The notes under the pieces were generated by a model, which saw only the letters and a program-made list of their open reading frames with translations, did no database searches and was not told the DNA's origin. This document shows positions 23,103 through 33,820 of a stretch of 64,000 nucleotides of DNA, piece by piece; position 1 is the stretch's first letter, and each line of letters opens with the position of its first letter. The position numbers were made by a program, and so were the translations under genes. Source of the DNA: Amaranthus tricolor (Eukaryota > Streptophyta > Magnoliopsida > Caryophyllales > Amaranthaceae); the NCBI RefSeq assembly GCF_026212465.1, contig NC_080052.1, forward strand, positions 15,101,915-15,165,914, read 5' to 3'.

Positions 23103-24057
23103 TGATGCAAAACAAAGGATGGATATGGCCTTTGTTATGCAGGGATCAATGTAAGATCAATATCTCGTCCAATTATCCACGTATAATCCCAAACTAATCA
23201 ACGTAAATACGCCCAGAACACTTAGAAGAACCAAGAATATGCTTCTTGATTTTCAGACGTGTGGGTCACTAGACGATGTTCCAACCCTTACACTACTCTA
23301 TGGACTATGCAAGGCAAGGATTATGGTTCCTTGTATTTGAATACTTCCCTGAGATCAAAGGTTTGCCTGAAAACCATTGAATTCTCCGGCCAAAGATCAA
23401 CGCTCCTTGGAACAAGTTTGCAAACAAACTTAGAAAACAGCAACTGTGTTTATCTGAATAATACCTCAACTATGATTAATTCTCAATATCAAAACGTGAG
23501 ATGTTATTACAGGAGTGTCCAAGTATTTATAGAGTTTCTACATCTCAAAAGTAGCCGTTACAAGCTTCACTTAATACACGTGTGCATAACTACTCAAACA
23601 GAAAATTAAACAGAAGGCTAACACTTAGCCAATTTCTTGATTCCTTCTGACCTGTTGCCCAGGCTCCCTTTAGCGTGCTGTATAGTCTTCCTGGTGGTTT
23701 GTTAGTAAGATCCTAGGGCCTCTATCACTTAGCCCATGTAAGGAGCTATCGTTTGTATCTTCATTCTGCCCCAGGTGCTTCCGGTCAGAGTCCAGTAATG
23801 TCAGCAAGGTCTGCTGGTCGTCAGACTCCTCTGTTGTCCTATTTTTGTAGTATGTCGGTCTGTTTGTGTGCATAATGTTGTTTTTTGAGATGCCCTGGCT
23901 TTCCTCCGTTTCCTTGATCCTTTGTAGGTCCCTTCTGGTCATGTCCAAGGTGTCCTTGCTAGTTTTACTTATTTCATGTTCAATTGGCGTAGATGAACAG
24001 CTACTAGTGCTGTTTTGTTCCTTTATTGAATCCTTGTTCTGTGATGCCTTTGCATCA
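23103..24057 (-). repeat. 3' LTR of the gypsy element
   Basis: 955 bp, ends TGATGC...GCATCA. Relative to the 5' LTR it carries 24 extra bases near 23492-23516 (acgtgagatgttattacagg and neighbours). The element-sense strand of this LTR contains a 92-codon Met-initiated frame that continues the polyprotein. Confidence 0.93.
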
Positions 24058-24092
24058 ACTCCTCCCTCTTGGGGGAGAATTGTCCTGAATTC
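23670..24092 (-). pseudogene. Polyprotein C-terminal extension running into the 3' LTR
   Basis: The pol frame, after the stop at 24095-24093, stays open through the polypurine tract (EFRTILPQEGGVDAKAS) and about 129 codons into the LTR, ending HQEDYTAR-stop at 23670. It is rich in Lys, Asp, Glu, Ser and Thr and contains DMTRRDLQRIKETEESQG. Plant gypsy elements of several clades have integrase tails that overlap the 3' LTR, so the TAA at 24095 may be a recent nonsense change rather than the natural end. Function unknown; no chromodomain recognised. Confidence 0.6.
24058..24075 (-). promoter_or_regulatory. Polypurine tract of the gypsy element
   Basis: The minus strand reads ccccaagagggaggagt immediately before the LTR TGATGC, the plus-strand primer position. 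It overlaps the coding frame. Confidence 0.75.
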
Positions 24093-26711
24093 TTAGACTG
24101 GTTGATGCCGTGTCAGGTCTCCTATGTTGAAGATAGGAGAGACGTTGAACTCTGCAGGCAGCTGGATTTCAAAGGCATTTTCTCCAATTTTTTTCAACAC
24201 CTTGTAGGGACCTATGGCTCTAGGTTGTAGTTTATTCCTCCTGAGATGTGGGAAACGTTTCTTCCTTGCATAAACCCATACTTGATCACCCTCCTGGATT
24301 GGTTGCCTTGCTTTCAGGTGTTTGTCAGCTTGCTTCTTGTATTTCTTGTTCGTCTCCTCCAAGTTGGCATGGACTTGTGCATGGATTTTCTCCATTTGCT
24401 TGATTAATTCCACTGCTTCCCCTGTTTTGCTGTCACAAATAGGCAAGTCAATTAGAGATGTAGGAAGGAGTGGGTTGGTGCCATACACACATTCAAATGG
24501 AGTGTGCTTTGTGGCACGACTTGGGGCCCTATTGTAGGCAAATTCAGCACAGCATAACTTTAAATCCCATTCCCTAATATTCTTGGTTACTAAGGATCTC
24601 AACAGAGTACCCAATGTCCTGTTGGTCACCTCTGTCGGACCATCAGTCTGAGGATGATAGGCTGTACTAAACAACAGCTTAGTGCCCAACATCTTCCATA
24701 GGGTCTTCCAAAAATGACTCAAGAATTTACTGTCTCTGTCAGAAACAATTGACTTGGGTATACCATGCAGCCTAACAACCTCTGTAAAATACAATTTGGC
24801 AACATGTTGGGCATCATCAGTTTTGTTACATGCTATGAAGTGTGACATTTTTGAAAATCTGTCTACCACTACCATAATAGCATCCTTTCCCCTTTTTGTT
24901 TTAGGTAAGGCTACCATGAAGTCCATACTAATGTGTTCCCATGGTTTGTTAGCTATAGGTAAAGGTAGATACTCTCCTTTGTGGAAAGTCACTTTTGCCT
25001 TAAGGCAAGTTTCACACCTCAATATGTGTTTGCCTACTGTACCAAGCATCCTTGGCCAGTAAAAATGTTTAGCAAGCATGTCAAGGGTCTTTTGAATTCC
25101 AAAATGTCCAGCTATGCTACCCTCATGTACCTCCTTCACCAACACTGTTCTCAACGGTAGCTTAGGAATGCAAAGTTTATTTCCCTTAAACAGGTATCCT
25201 TGATGAATACTAAACAGACCTTGGGGTGTGGTTTCACAAGACTTGTAGATATCAGCAAAATCAGAACAAGTATGATATTGGTCCTTAATGAATTCAAAGC
25301 CCAAAATCTTAGCTCCTAATATTCCAAGCATGCTGTATTTTCTACTTAGGGCATCAGCAATGACATTGGTTTTTCCTACTTTATATCTAGCTGAAAAATC
25401 AAAAGTCTGCATGAATTCCACCCATCTAGCATGCCTACTATTCAATTTATGCTGACTGTTTATGTATCTTAAGGATTCATGGTCAGTGTGCAGGATGAAA
25501 GGTTGAATCCTTAAGTAGTGGGACCAATGATCAAGAGCCCTAATGATAGCATAGAATTCTTTGTCATAAGTGGAGTAATTCAGCCTACTATTATTGAGTT
25601 TCTCACTGAAAAAGGCAATTGCTCTACCCTCCTGTACCAGCACTGCCCCAATTCCTATGCCACTAGCATCACACTCCAATTCAAAGGGTTTAGTGAACTC
25701 AAGTAGCTTGAGAATGGGAGCACTACACATCATGTTTTTGAGAGTTTCAAAGGCCTGTTGAGCAGCTGGTGTCCAGCTGAACTTCCCATGTTTCGTGCAC
25801 TCTGTTATGGGTGCCATAACAGAGCTAAAACCTTTGATAAATCTTCTGTAAAAGGAGGCCAGCCCATGAAAGGACCTGATCTGTGTGAGGGTTGTGGGTG
25901 TAGGCCATTCCTGTATTGCTTGGACTTTAATTGGGTTTACCTTAACTCCCTCCTTGCCCACAATGTACCCTAAAAAGCTAACCTCAGGAAGTAAAAAATT
26001 ACACTTTTCCAGCTTTGCATACAACCTCTGTTTCCTTAATACTTCGAACAGCTGTTGGAGGTGATTTAAGTGTTCTGCTATGTCCTTGCTATAGATGAGT
26101 ATGTCATCTAGGTAAACAACTATAAATTTCCCTAGGAAAGGTCTCAAAATCTCATTCATCAGGCGCATGAATGTGCTAGGGGCACCAGTCAAACCAAAGG
26201 GCATAACAAGCCACTCATATAGCCCATACTTGGTTTTGAAGGCTGTTTTCCACTCATCCCCTGTTTTCATCCTGATTTGGTGGTATCCACTTCTAAGATC
26301 CACCTTGCTAAACCATTGAGAACCTCCTAATTCATCCAAAATGTCATCAATCCTAGGTATAGGGAACCTATATTTAATGGTGATGTTGTTTACACTACGA
26401 CTATCAATACACATTCTCCATGTGCCATCTTTTTTGGGCACAAGCAGAGTGGGTACTGCACAGGGACTCAAACTCTCTCTCACATAGCCTTTCTTCATCA
26501 GCTCCTCCACTTGTCTTTGCAATTCCTGGGCTTCCTTGGGGTTAGTTCTATAGGCAGGTTTGTTTGGTAAGCTTGCCCCAGGTATTAAATCAATTTGGTG
26601 CTCAACACCCCTTACTGGTGGTAGTCCAGGTGGTAGGTCAGTGGGGAAGACATCCTTATACTGCTCTAATAATCCAGTCATCTCAGTAGGTATGGGTGTG
26701 GGTTCTTGCAC
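24093..26711 (-). pseudogene. Ty3/gypsy pol: reverse transcriptase, RNase H, integrase (872 codons open)
   Basis: Domains by residue of this open segment: RT about 40-320, with WRMCIDSRSVNNITIKYRFP, WFSKVDLRSGYHQI and active site VVYLDDILIYS; RNase H about 340-460, with LECDASGIGIGAVL and NVIADALSR; integrase from about 520, with a zinc-binding H...H...C-x2-C (HEGSIAGHFG ... HILRCETC). The DDE core shows FMVALP, VVVDRFSKMSH, SIVSDRDSKFLS and TAYHPQTDG. The final GPYKVLKKIGENAFEIQLP and SPIFNIGDL form the C-terminal module. All catalytic residues looked for are present. The segment is itself uninterrupted but is cut off from gag-protease by a TGA at 26741-26739. It acts in a virus-like particle to make and insert element cDNA. 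Clade not resolved; RT/IN are chromovirus-like. Confidence 0.93.
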
Positions 26712-26738
26712 CTCCTTAGTGACTAATAAGTACAGCTC

Positions 26739-27452
26739 TCATGTTCCCTGCACTTCTCTTTCACACTCTCTTCTATTCATTAAGTGTACATGAACCTTGG
26801 AGGGTTGGGGTGGGACTGCTCTGTGTGGAGGCAGGGGTAAGAATTCCTTCCTCTTCCCATTGTGCTTAAGGGTGTATGTGTTATCATAGCCATTATGCAT
26901 GGTTTTCTTATCATATTGCCAGGGCCTGCCCAACAAGAGGTGACATGCATCCATATCTAACACATCACAAAGAATCTCATCCACATAAGTCCCTAAGGTC
27001 ATAGTCACTAAGCATTGCTTGTCTACTGACCCACTGGATTTTGTGTCCAGCCATTTCATCTTGTAGGGGTTAGGGTGAGGTTTAGTCCTTAAGTGTAATT
27101 CCTCAACCAAATGCTTGCTGACACAATTAGCCTCACTTCCACTGTTAATAATCAAATCACATACTTTCCCCTGTATTTTGCACTTTGTTTGGAAAATGTT
27201 TTCTCTCTGATCTGATTTTTTGCTCATTGGTGTGTTATGAAAGCTTCTCCTAATGATAAGGTTCAAGTGTTCCTCTTCAGGGGGAATTTTTTCTAGTTCT
27301 CCCTCTCCTTCTTCCTCAGAATCCCCTTCAAAAGTGTGCAATCTGCCTTGCTCATCTCTTATGAATGTACCATCATCATCACTTAAACTGGGTGGGTCTA
27401 GCTCTTCTTCTTGTCCATTCTTTAATACCAAGAGTCTCTTAGGGTTAGTGTT
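26739..27452 (-). pseudogene. Ty3/gypsy protease region
   Basis: Same frame as pol. An acidic Glu/Asp-rich stretch leads into the pepsin-like protease: CDLIINSGSEANCVSKHLVE, where the active-site motif reads N-S-G instead of the usual D-S/T-G, followed by LDMDACHLLLGRPWQYD. The changed Asp would itself inactivate cleavage. Bounded by TAA at 27455-27453 on the gag side and TGA at 26741-26739 on the pol side, both consistent with C-to-T changes in coding-strand codons. Confidence 0.82.
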
Positions 27453-28325
27453 TTACCTGATGTCAGCCCACTCCCTCATTGTGAATGCCCTGGCATTAGG
27501 ACAGTCCCTCTTATAGTGCCCCCTCCCATTGCATTTAAAACACACTATGTCCTGTGGTTTGGTGTGGGGCTCTGTTCTGGTGTTAGTAGGTCTGGGTCCA
27601 GGGGTTGGCATCTCCTTCCTAGGTATTGTCAAACTACTTGTGTTCCTAGGTGCATAGGTCCTTGTGTTCCTCCCTTGGGAGTTTGCCGCCTTGTGAGCTT
27701 GCCTTTCAATCTCTATAGCCTGTGAAAAAGCTAGGTGCAATGTGAGGTCAGGTGTGTTCATCAGTCTATCCCTAATTTCCTCCCTTAATCCAGCTACAAA
27801 TTTTCCCACTTTGATTTCCTCAACCTCATGAAGGTCACAAAGATGATATAGCCTCTCCCATTCATTCATGTATTCCTCCACAGATCTAGCCCCTTGTTTC
27901 ATGGCATACAACCGCACAATCAGTTGCTGCTTGTAAGTGGCTGGGACGTATCTCCTCTTCATTTGCTTTCTTAATTTTTCCCAAGTGTTAATCCTATTCC
28001 TCTCTTCCCTAAGTCTTTGTTTCTGAATGCTCTCTAACCAAACTGCAGCTGATTTGGTCAGTTTTATCTTGGCAATCTTGTATTATTGGTTTGGGGGTGT
28101 TTCTTTAAACTCAAAGTATTGTTCCATCCTTCCCTCCCATTCCAGGTACTTGGCTGGGTCATGAGACAGGCCATCAAATTCAGGAAGATCAATTTTAATG
28201 GTTCTATCCTCATATGTGCGAAAATTAGGGTTTGGTGGTCTGTGAGTCTGATTGTCTAACCCTAGATGCGCGAACAACCTATCCAGCTTATCCTCTAACG
28301 CTTCAAACCTTCCATCATGGTCCAT
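27453..28325 (-). pseudogene. Ty3/gypsy gag with CCHC knuckle
   Basis: The likely start is the ATG at 28325 (MDHDGRFEALEDKLDRLFAH), because the upstream frame is leader sequence. The capsid part reads KIDLPEFDGLSHDPAKYLEW, and after a TAA at 28085-28083 resumes as KLTKSAAVWLE ... YKQQLIVRLYAMKQGARSVE, the retrotransposon gag fold. The knuckle C-F-K-C-N-G-R-G-H-Y-K-R-D-C lies near 27500-27545. No frameshift exists between the start and pol: only in-frame stops interrupt one long polyprotein. It forms the particle and packages RNA. Confidence 0.87.
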
Positions 28326-28665
28326 GGTCTCTAAGTCACAACAGCTATATGACCAGCACAGATTAATCCCAAATTTTTTCGAAATCAGAACAAACAACAA
28401 AGAAAATTCGCAATCGCAAAGAACCAATCGTATCTGGATGCAAAAGGAATGATGCAGTGAATTGAGAAATCTGTAATGACAATTAATAACGAATTCAAAG
28501 TAAAGGAAGACACTCCCTGAACGTTGTAGCAATGGAAATGCACAAATCTCCAGTCCTATCGCCTTGCAAATCGCCTTCAGACACTTTCCTCAAAACAACC
28601 CAGAACAAATGACAAGTTCTTGAATATCCTTCCGTTATACCAACCTTTGTCCCTTACGTGAATTG
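28326..28665 (-). other. 5' untranslated leader of the gypsy element
   Basis: Lies between the primer site and the gag start. Nothing else recognised. Confidence 0.6.
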
Positions 28666-28677
28666 GCTCTGATACCA
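28666..28677 (-). promoter_or_regulatory. Primer binding site (initiator Met-tRNA)
   Basis: TGGTATCAGAGC on the minus strand, three bases inside the 5' LTR. This is the standard plant iMet-tRNA complement used to prime minus-strand synthesis. Confidence 0.9.
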
Positions 28678-28680
28678 AGT

Positions 28681-29611
28681 TGATGCAAAACAAAGGATGG
28701 ATATGACCTTTGTTATGCAGGGATCAATGTAAGATCAATATCTCGTCCAATTATCCACGTATAATCCCAAACTAATCAACGTAAATACGCCCAGAACACT
28801 TAGAAGAACCAAGAATATGCTTCTTGATTTTCAGACGTGTGGGTCACTGGACGATGTTCCAACCCTTACACTACTCTATGGACTATGCAAGGCAAGGATT
28901 ATGGTTCCTTGTATTTGAATACTTCCCTGAGATCAAAGGTTTGCCTGAAAACCTTTGAATTCTCCGGCCAAAGATCAACGCTCCTTGGAACAAGTTTGCA
29001 AACAAACTTAGAAAACAGCAACTGTGTTTATCTGAATAATACCTCAACTATGATTAATTCTCAATATCAAATCCAAGTATTTATAGAGTTTCTACATCTC
29101 AAAAGTAGCCGTTACAAGCTTCACTTAATACACGTGTGCATAACTACTCAAACAGAAAATTAAACAGAAGGCTAACACTTAGCCAATTTCTTGATTCCTT
29201 CTGACCTGTTGCCCAGGCTCCCTTTAGCGTGCTGTATAGTCTTCCTGGTGGTTTGTTAGTAAGATCCTAGGGCCTCTATCACTTGGCCCATGTAAGGAGT
29301 TGTCGTTTGTATCTTCATTCTGCCCCAGGTGCTTCCGGTCAGAGTCCAGTAATGTCAGCAAGGTCTGCTGGTCGTCAGACTCCTCTGTTGTCCTATTTTT
29401 GTAGTCTGTCGGTCTGTTTGTGTGCATAATGTTGTTTTTTGAGATGCCCTGGCTTTCCTCCGTTTCCTTGATCCTTTGTAGGTCCCTTCTGGTCATGTCC
29501 AAGGTGTCCTTGCTAGTTTTACTTATTTCATGTTCAATTGGCGTAGATGAACAGCTACTAGTGCTGTTTTGTTCCTTTATTGAATCCTTGTTCTGTGATG
29601 CCTTTGCATCA
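28681..29611 (-). repeat. 5' LTR of the gypsy element
   Basis: 931 bp, TGATGC...GCATCA, nearly identical to the 3' LTR apart from about seven substitutions and the 24-bp indel. The same 92-codon frame is conserved here (29502-29224). Confidence 0.93.
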
Positions 29612-29790
29612 ACAGCACAGCAACAACACCCCTATAACTAAACGAGATAGTGAAACTGGACATCAGATTTGGCAACCATCAAAACCAGCAACCAGCATTA
29701 CAGGCATAACCAACCTAAGGAGCAATAGTAGATCAGCCAACAACAGGTCTGCCAATAGAAGAACAATAGCCCATTCGTACACTGGCGTAT
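29612..29790 (-). mobile_element. L1-type LINE 3' tail, part 2
   Basis: Continues the 22739-23102 tail across the gypsy insertion. On the minus strand it is a T/G-rich 3'-UTR-like stretch without a frame. The outer boundary is uncertain. Confidence 0.4.
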
Positions 29791-31165
29791 AATACTTAAG
29801 TTGTAGTACAAATAACCTAATCAATTAACAATGGCAATTCATTCAAATCAAAATAACTCAATAATTAAAGAAGATTAAATCAAAATACTTGGTTAACATC
29901 TTAGACATTTTGTTTTTCCTTTTAGATATTCTTGTTTCTAGAGCACTTAAAAAAGTTCCTCCATGAACCTTGAGTTTGATGTAAGCCCTTATTCGATTGG
30001 CACCCATTAAACGATTAGCCAACCAGAATCTTCCACAAGAATGCAATGTTGAAGATCACCAAAAAGGAACAAAACAGAAATAAAACTTTGGCTACATAAA
30101 GAGAAAAATAGCAGAATTAAGAATCATGAAAAGTTAATAGGACTCAAGTTCACAATAACATGACACCTTAATGTACCTTAGCTAGGGTAATAATTCTCTC
30201 AATCACATCTCGAAAAAATACACGATAAAAATAAAATTCAGCCGATTATAAAATTCAGCCGATTCTAAGGAAGGAATGGAGGAAAATCTAAAAAACTCAC
30301 CAAATAAATTGTAACTTAATCAAAAGTAGAAAGCAATTAAATCAAAAACCTTAAATCAGAATTAGAAAGGAATCAAATCAAACACCTTAAAATAAAAGTA
30401 CAACAGGCCCATCAAAACATGAGACTTAGGCCTAGAATCAATTGTTTACCGTTGGTGAAAAAATTATAAGTTCAATATATAATATACAAATTTTTGGTTG
30501 CAATAATAGCTCATAAATAAACAATAAAAACTATTTGTACCTCAAAAAGAAGGCGAAGAATAGAAAGAAGCAACTCAGCAAGGATTCTACACCAGACTAA
30601 TGGCCAAAGCAATTACATTTACATAACGTAATTCACCAACCAATCTGCTAATAAGTTCTTTAAAACACCCCTGACAATTTAAAAAAAAACATATAAAAGT
30701 GCAGACAAACTTCATAATAGTACGGAAAGAATGTATCAGATGAAATCATGTTATCAGTTCAGAAAGTTGAGTGACCTACAAGAACATACTTCAGTGCCAT
30801 GTTCTGACATTACTAAAAAATTCCTAGGATATGCATTGAAAACACCTAAATTATACTCCCATGTTTAACAACGGTTAATGAACATGGAATCAAGTGAACA
30901 AAAACCAAAGAAAGAGTAGAAGTGATAAGATATACATTGAGAAACTTTACAATCACAGTTCAAACCATTAGATTAGGACGAAGCTTTTGTTAACATTGCA
31001 CATAACAAAGTTAACCATAACTAAAAAACAAAGTACCTAAAGTTAAATAAAAAGGAGAGCAGGAATTTGAAAGTGAGTAGTAAAAAGAACAAAATAGGAG
31101 GAAGAGGTTGAAAGAGGAAATAAGCAGAAATTTTTAAAGATGAGAAAGCAAAATCAAATGCGCTA
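29791..31165. other. AT-rich intergenic DNA, nothing recognised
   Basis: No coding pattern or paired repeats seen. Confidence 0.5.
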
Positions 31166-31418
31166 GTCTCTTGAGAGACCGTCTCTTTGAGATACGTATT
31201 TCAAGCCCAACCCATTAAAGATTAATAACTACTTACTGTATTCTTAATGCCTGCTTACAATATCTTTAATGCTTACTTATCATATCCTTAATGTATACTT
31301 TCAATATCTTAAATGTCTACTTACATTATTCTTAATGTCTACTTACAATATTTTAAAAAATATATAATGGGCCCGCCCAATTAAAGATGGTTTCTCAAAT
31401 AGACCATCTCTCACAAGA
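31166..31418. mobile_element. MITE-like element with internal minisatellite
   Basis: The left arm (agagaccgtctctttgagat) and the complemented right arm (gagagatggtctatttgaga) form an imperfect ~35-bp terminal inverted repeat. Next to the right arm lies gcccgcccaattaaag, paired with agcccaacccattaaag by the left arm. Related in sequence style to the MITE at 17916-18077. No coding capacity. Confidence 0.55.
31232..31352. repeat. ~26-bp tandem repeat inside the MITE
   Basis: Five to six imperfect copies of a unit like cttaatgtctacttacaata, filling the loop between the MITE arms. Confidence 0.65.
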
Positions 31419-31424
31419 ATTTGT

Positions 31425-32286
31425 GAATGCATATTACCTACATTGCAAATCCATCGAGAAAGACTTATCCACATTTTGATTAGGTTTTTCGATAGAAAAT
31501 TAAAAAATACATTTCTGACATCAAAATGAAGTAACTAAGGATTTAAAGACAATAAGGGCAAGTAACTACATCTCGATTCCTATCAAATGATGTTGAATGG
31601 AAAATAAATGCAAGGAAAGTGAATCCATAAAAAAATGCTAGTAATATCATGATAACCTGCACTAGAGGATTATTCTTGAACATATGAGCAGGTAATAAGT
31701 TTAAGCGGTGTCCTTGATTCCTACTAAGTGCAATTAAAAACAAGAATATAAAGTGCACATTCATGTGGTGCGTATGACACCATACATTCTCTAGCACCTT
31801 ATGTACAATGTGACTGTCATATTGCAACACATCATACTGCATACAATCATTTATATTTTTACTTGTGACCTCCAACTCAAAAATTCATATACTTACCAAT
31901 AGGCCCTTTTTATTTTAAATAATACATCATGAACAATTCAACCTACCAACAATAATGGGTGAACAATGTGCATTTACAACTTAATTATAAAATTTTTACC
32001 TGAAGTAGAAGGCATTACCTATCTTTGGTTTGACCGGAAGGCCTTCTTAATTCATTCTAGTAAGGTACATCAACCAAATCCCAATGATCCAAAAAAAAAG
32101 AAAAATCTATACATATTCAATCTAATTGAAAACTATAATCATAATCATAAATCTTAAGAAAAAGCAAGAAAGCCCACAAACCTAAAGTCTAGATGATTAA
32201 ACCCATCAACAATCTAAATAAAGATGAGCAATCAAAATAAATAAGATGAAAAAATTTACAAACCTTTGCCTTTTTGTGGATTTCTT
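31425..32286. other. Intergenic DNA with one unassigned 110-codon frame
   Basis: A minus-strand frame at 31875-31543 (MEVTSKNINDCMQYDVLQYD..., hydrophobic C-terminal half) has no recognised family and no clear codon pattern. It may be chance or a fragment captured by a transposon. No other structure seen. Confidence 0.25.
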
Positions 32287-33820
32287 AGCCTGAACATAAA
32301 TTTGATTTCCGCCTTCAACCTCAACTCGCTATCAAGTTGAATGAAAACATGACATTACTGACTTCAACTCACTGAAAACTTTGTTCTCATGTTCACGAAG
32401 ATGCTACTTTGTTGATGAGCAAATCAACGTTAACATTTCCATCAAAAAATGAAAATCATGTATATATTCAATCAAATTAATAGATAATATCATAAATCAT
32501 AAATCTTATAAAAAGAACCCACAAACCTAAACTCAAAACTAATTGATACCTAAATGACAATATGTAATTAGGTTCCTTTCAACCCTACAACAATAAACAT
32601 AGCCTCCCTTGTGGTAAATCTTACTCCTATAACATCCCAGAGCTTATTATAGCAAAGCGAGTAAACAGCAACAGGCAACAAAACAATTCTTCGCTTGAAC
32701 CTAAATTTAATTTCCGCCTTCAACCTCAACTCGCTGTCAAGTTAAATGGAATCATACATTAGTGACTTCAACTCGATGAAAACTTTGTTCTCGTGTTCAT
32801 GAAGATGCTGCTTTGTTGATGAGCAAATAAACGTTCACATTTCCATCAAAAAATGGAAATCATGTATATATTCAAACAAATGCCATACCAAGATGGACTT
32901 TCGAAAATTCAAGCTTAACAAACCCAACAGCAGATTATGAAAGCTATCTATGCATCAACAATATACTACATTTAGAAGAGCAGAAACCTTGCGATATGGG
33001 AAGGCATAGTTAACACCCCCCAATCCGTTGCCTTACATATTCAAAAGGAGATCAAAGACTGCCTTAAAATGCTCCAAAAAGCTGAGTTGATTCCACAATC
33101 TAATGCCGCAAATCAGGTGCGAATTTCCTCCTGTCTGTGAGGTAGGCTAAGCTGCTGCCTGCTGGTGTATATCATCCTCACAGATCCTTTACCTTTTGTT
33201 TGGATGCTTCGATTGAGTGTTGAGGAATTTGTATGGGCTTATTCATGAGACTTCTGCCCTTGATTAGATACTAGTTAAGTTTCATTTGATTGTCAGCTGG
33301 TTTTTGTAATACCTTTAGTTTGTAGATACTGCTGCCTATTGCATAGTCTTATTAATCTGTTAGCTAGGCCTTGCCTTGTAGTCGATGTGTAGGCATTTTG
33401 ATTGTATAGCTTATTATGCCGATTTGTGGCTTTTTTGGTAGTTCGGACCCCCGCAGCTTCAATGCACATGAAGAGTGGGGCGGGAAAACGCTTCATAGAA
33501 GGTGGACCTCATTTCCATACTGATGCAATTAAGTTCAAGAAGGCTCCTTTTTGTTTTAGGATGTATAATCCTTATTCTGGTAATAGAAAATCTTTTGCAA
33601 GAAAAAAAAATTCAATCTTATAAAAAACCCACAAACCCAAACTCTATATTAATTGATATCTCAATGACATTATGTAATTAGGTTCCTTTCAACCCTACAA
33701 CAATAAACATAGCCTTCATTATAGCCTCTCTTGTCTTAAACATAGCCTTCATATACTATAGCAAAGCAAGTAAACAGCAGCAGGCAACAATGTAACAAAA
33801 ATTGTAGCAAGCTTAAATCA
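32287..33820. repeat. 405-bp direct tandem duplication, second copy split by a LINE tail
   Basis: Copy 1 spans about 32287-32692. Copy 2 spans 32693-32875 and resumes at 33611-33820. Matching landmarks include tttccgccttcaacctcaac, tgctttgttgatgagcaaat and taggttcctttcaaccctac. Copy 1 preserves the unoccupied LINE site near 32480. No gene recognised in the unit. Confidence 0.7.
32876..33610 (+). mobile_element. L1-type LINE, 5'-truncated 3' fragment
   Basis: Ends in taatagaaaatcttttgcaag plus an A-run (33600-33610), flanked by a short duplication ttcaa (32871-32875 and 33611-33615). The first ~230 nt encode a degenerate C-terminal ORF2 tail (for example SVALHIQKEIKDCLKML); the rest is a T/G-rich 3' UTR. 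The short TSD makes the exact left boundary less certain than the right. Confidence 0.65.

Larger units (their letters stand above)
23103..29611 (-). mobile_element. Ty3/gypsy retrotransposon, complete structure, young
   Basis: A 6509-bp element: 3' LTR 23103-24057, polypurine tract, gag-pro-RT-RH-IN in one minus-strand frame, iMet primer site, 5' LTR 28681-29611. The flanks acaac (left) and acagc (right) form a 5-bp target duplication with one mismatch. The LTRs differ by about seven substitutions and one 24-bp indel, so insertion was recent. Four in-frame stops interrupt the polyprotein, so the copy is non-autonomous. It sits inside an L1 tail. Confidence 0.93.

Noticed and set aside
24093..26711. 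Endogenous pararetrovirus (caulimovirid) as the source of the RT
   Set aside because: Integrase with HHCC and DDE motifs, LTRs, PBS and PPT are present and there is no movement-protein region, so it is a Ty3/gypsy retrotransposon.
31543..31875. 110-codon minus-strand frame as a gene
   Set aside because: No recognised domain, hydrophobic low-complexity C-terminal half, no flanking exons; listed only as an unassigned frame.
31997..32060. Minus-strand peptide EGLPVKPKIGNAFYF followed by a GT, resembling an exon end of a prolyl 4-hydroxylase
   Set aside because: Only about 15 residues match the style of the family, a stop lies just upstream and no neighbouring exon with the next conserved motif was found.
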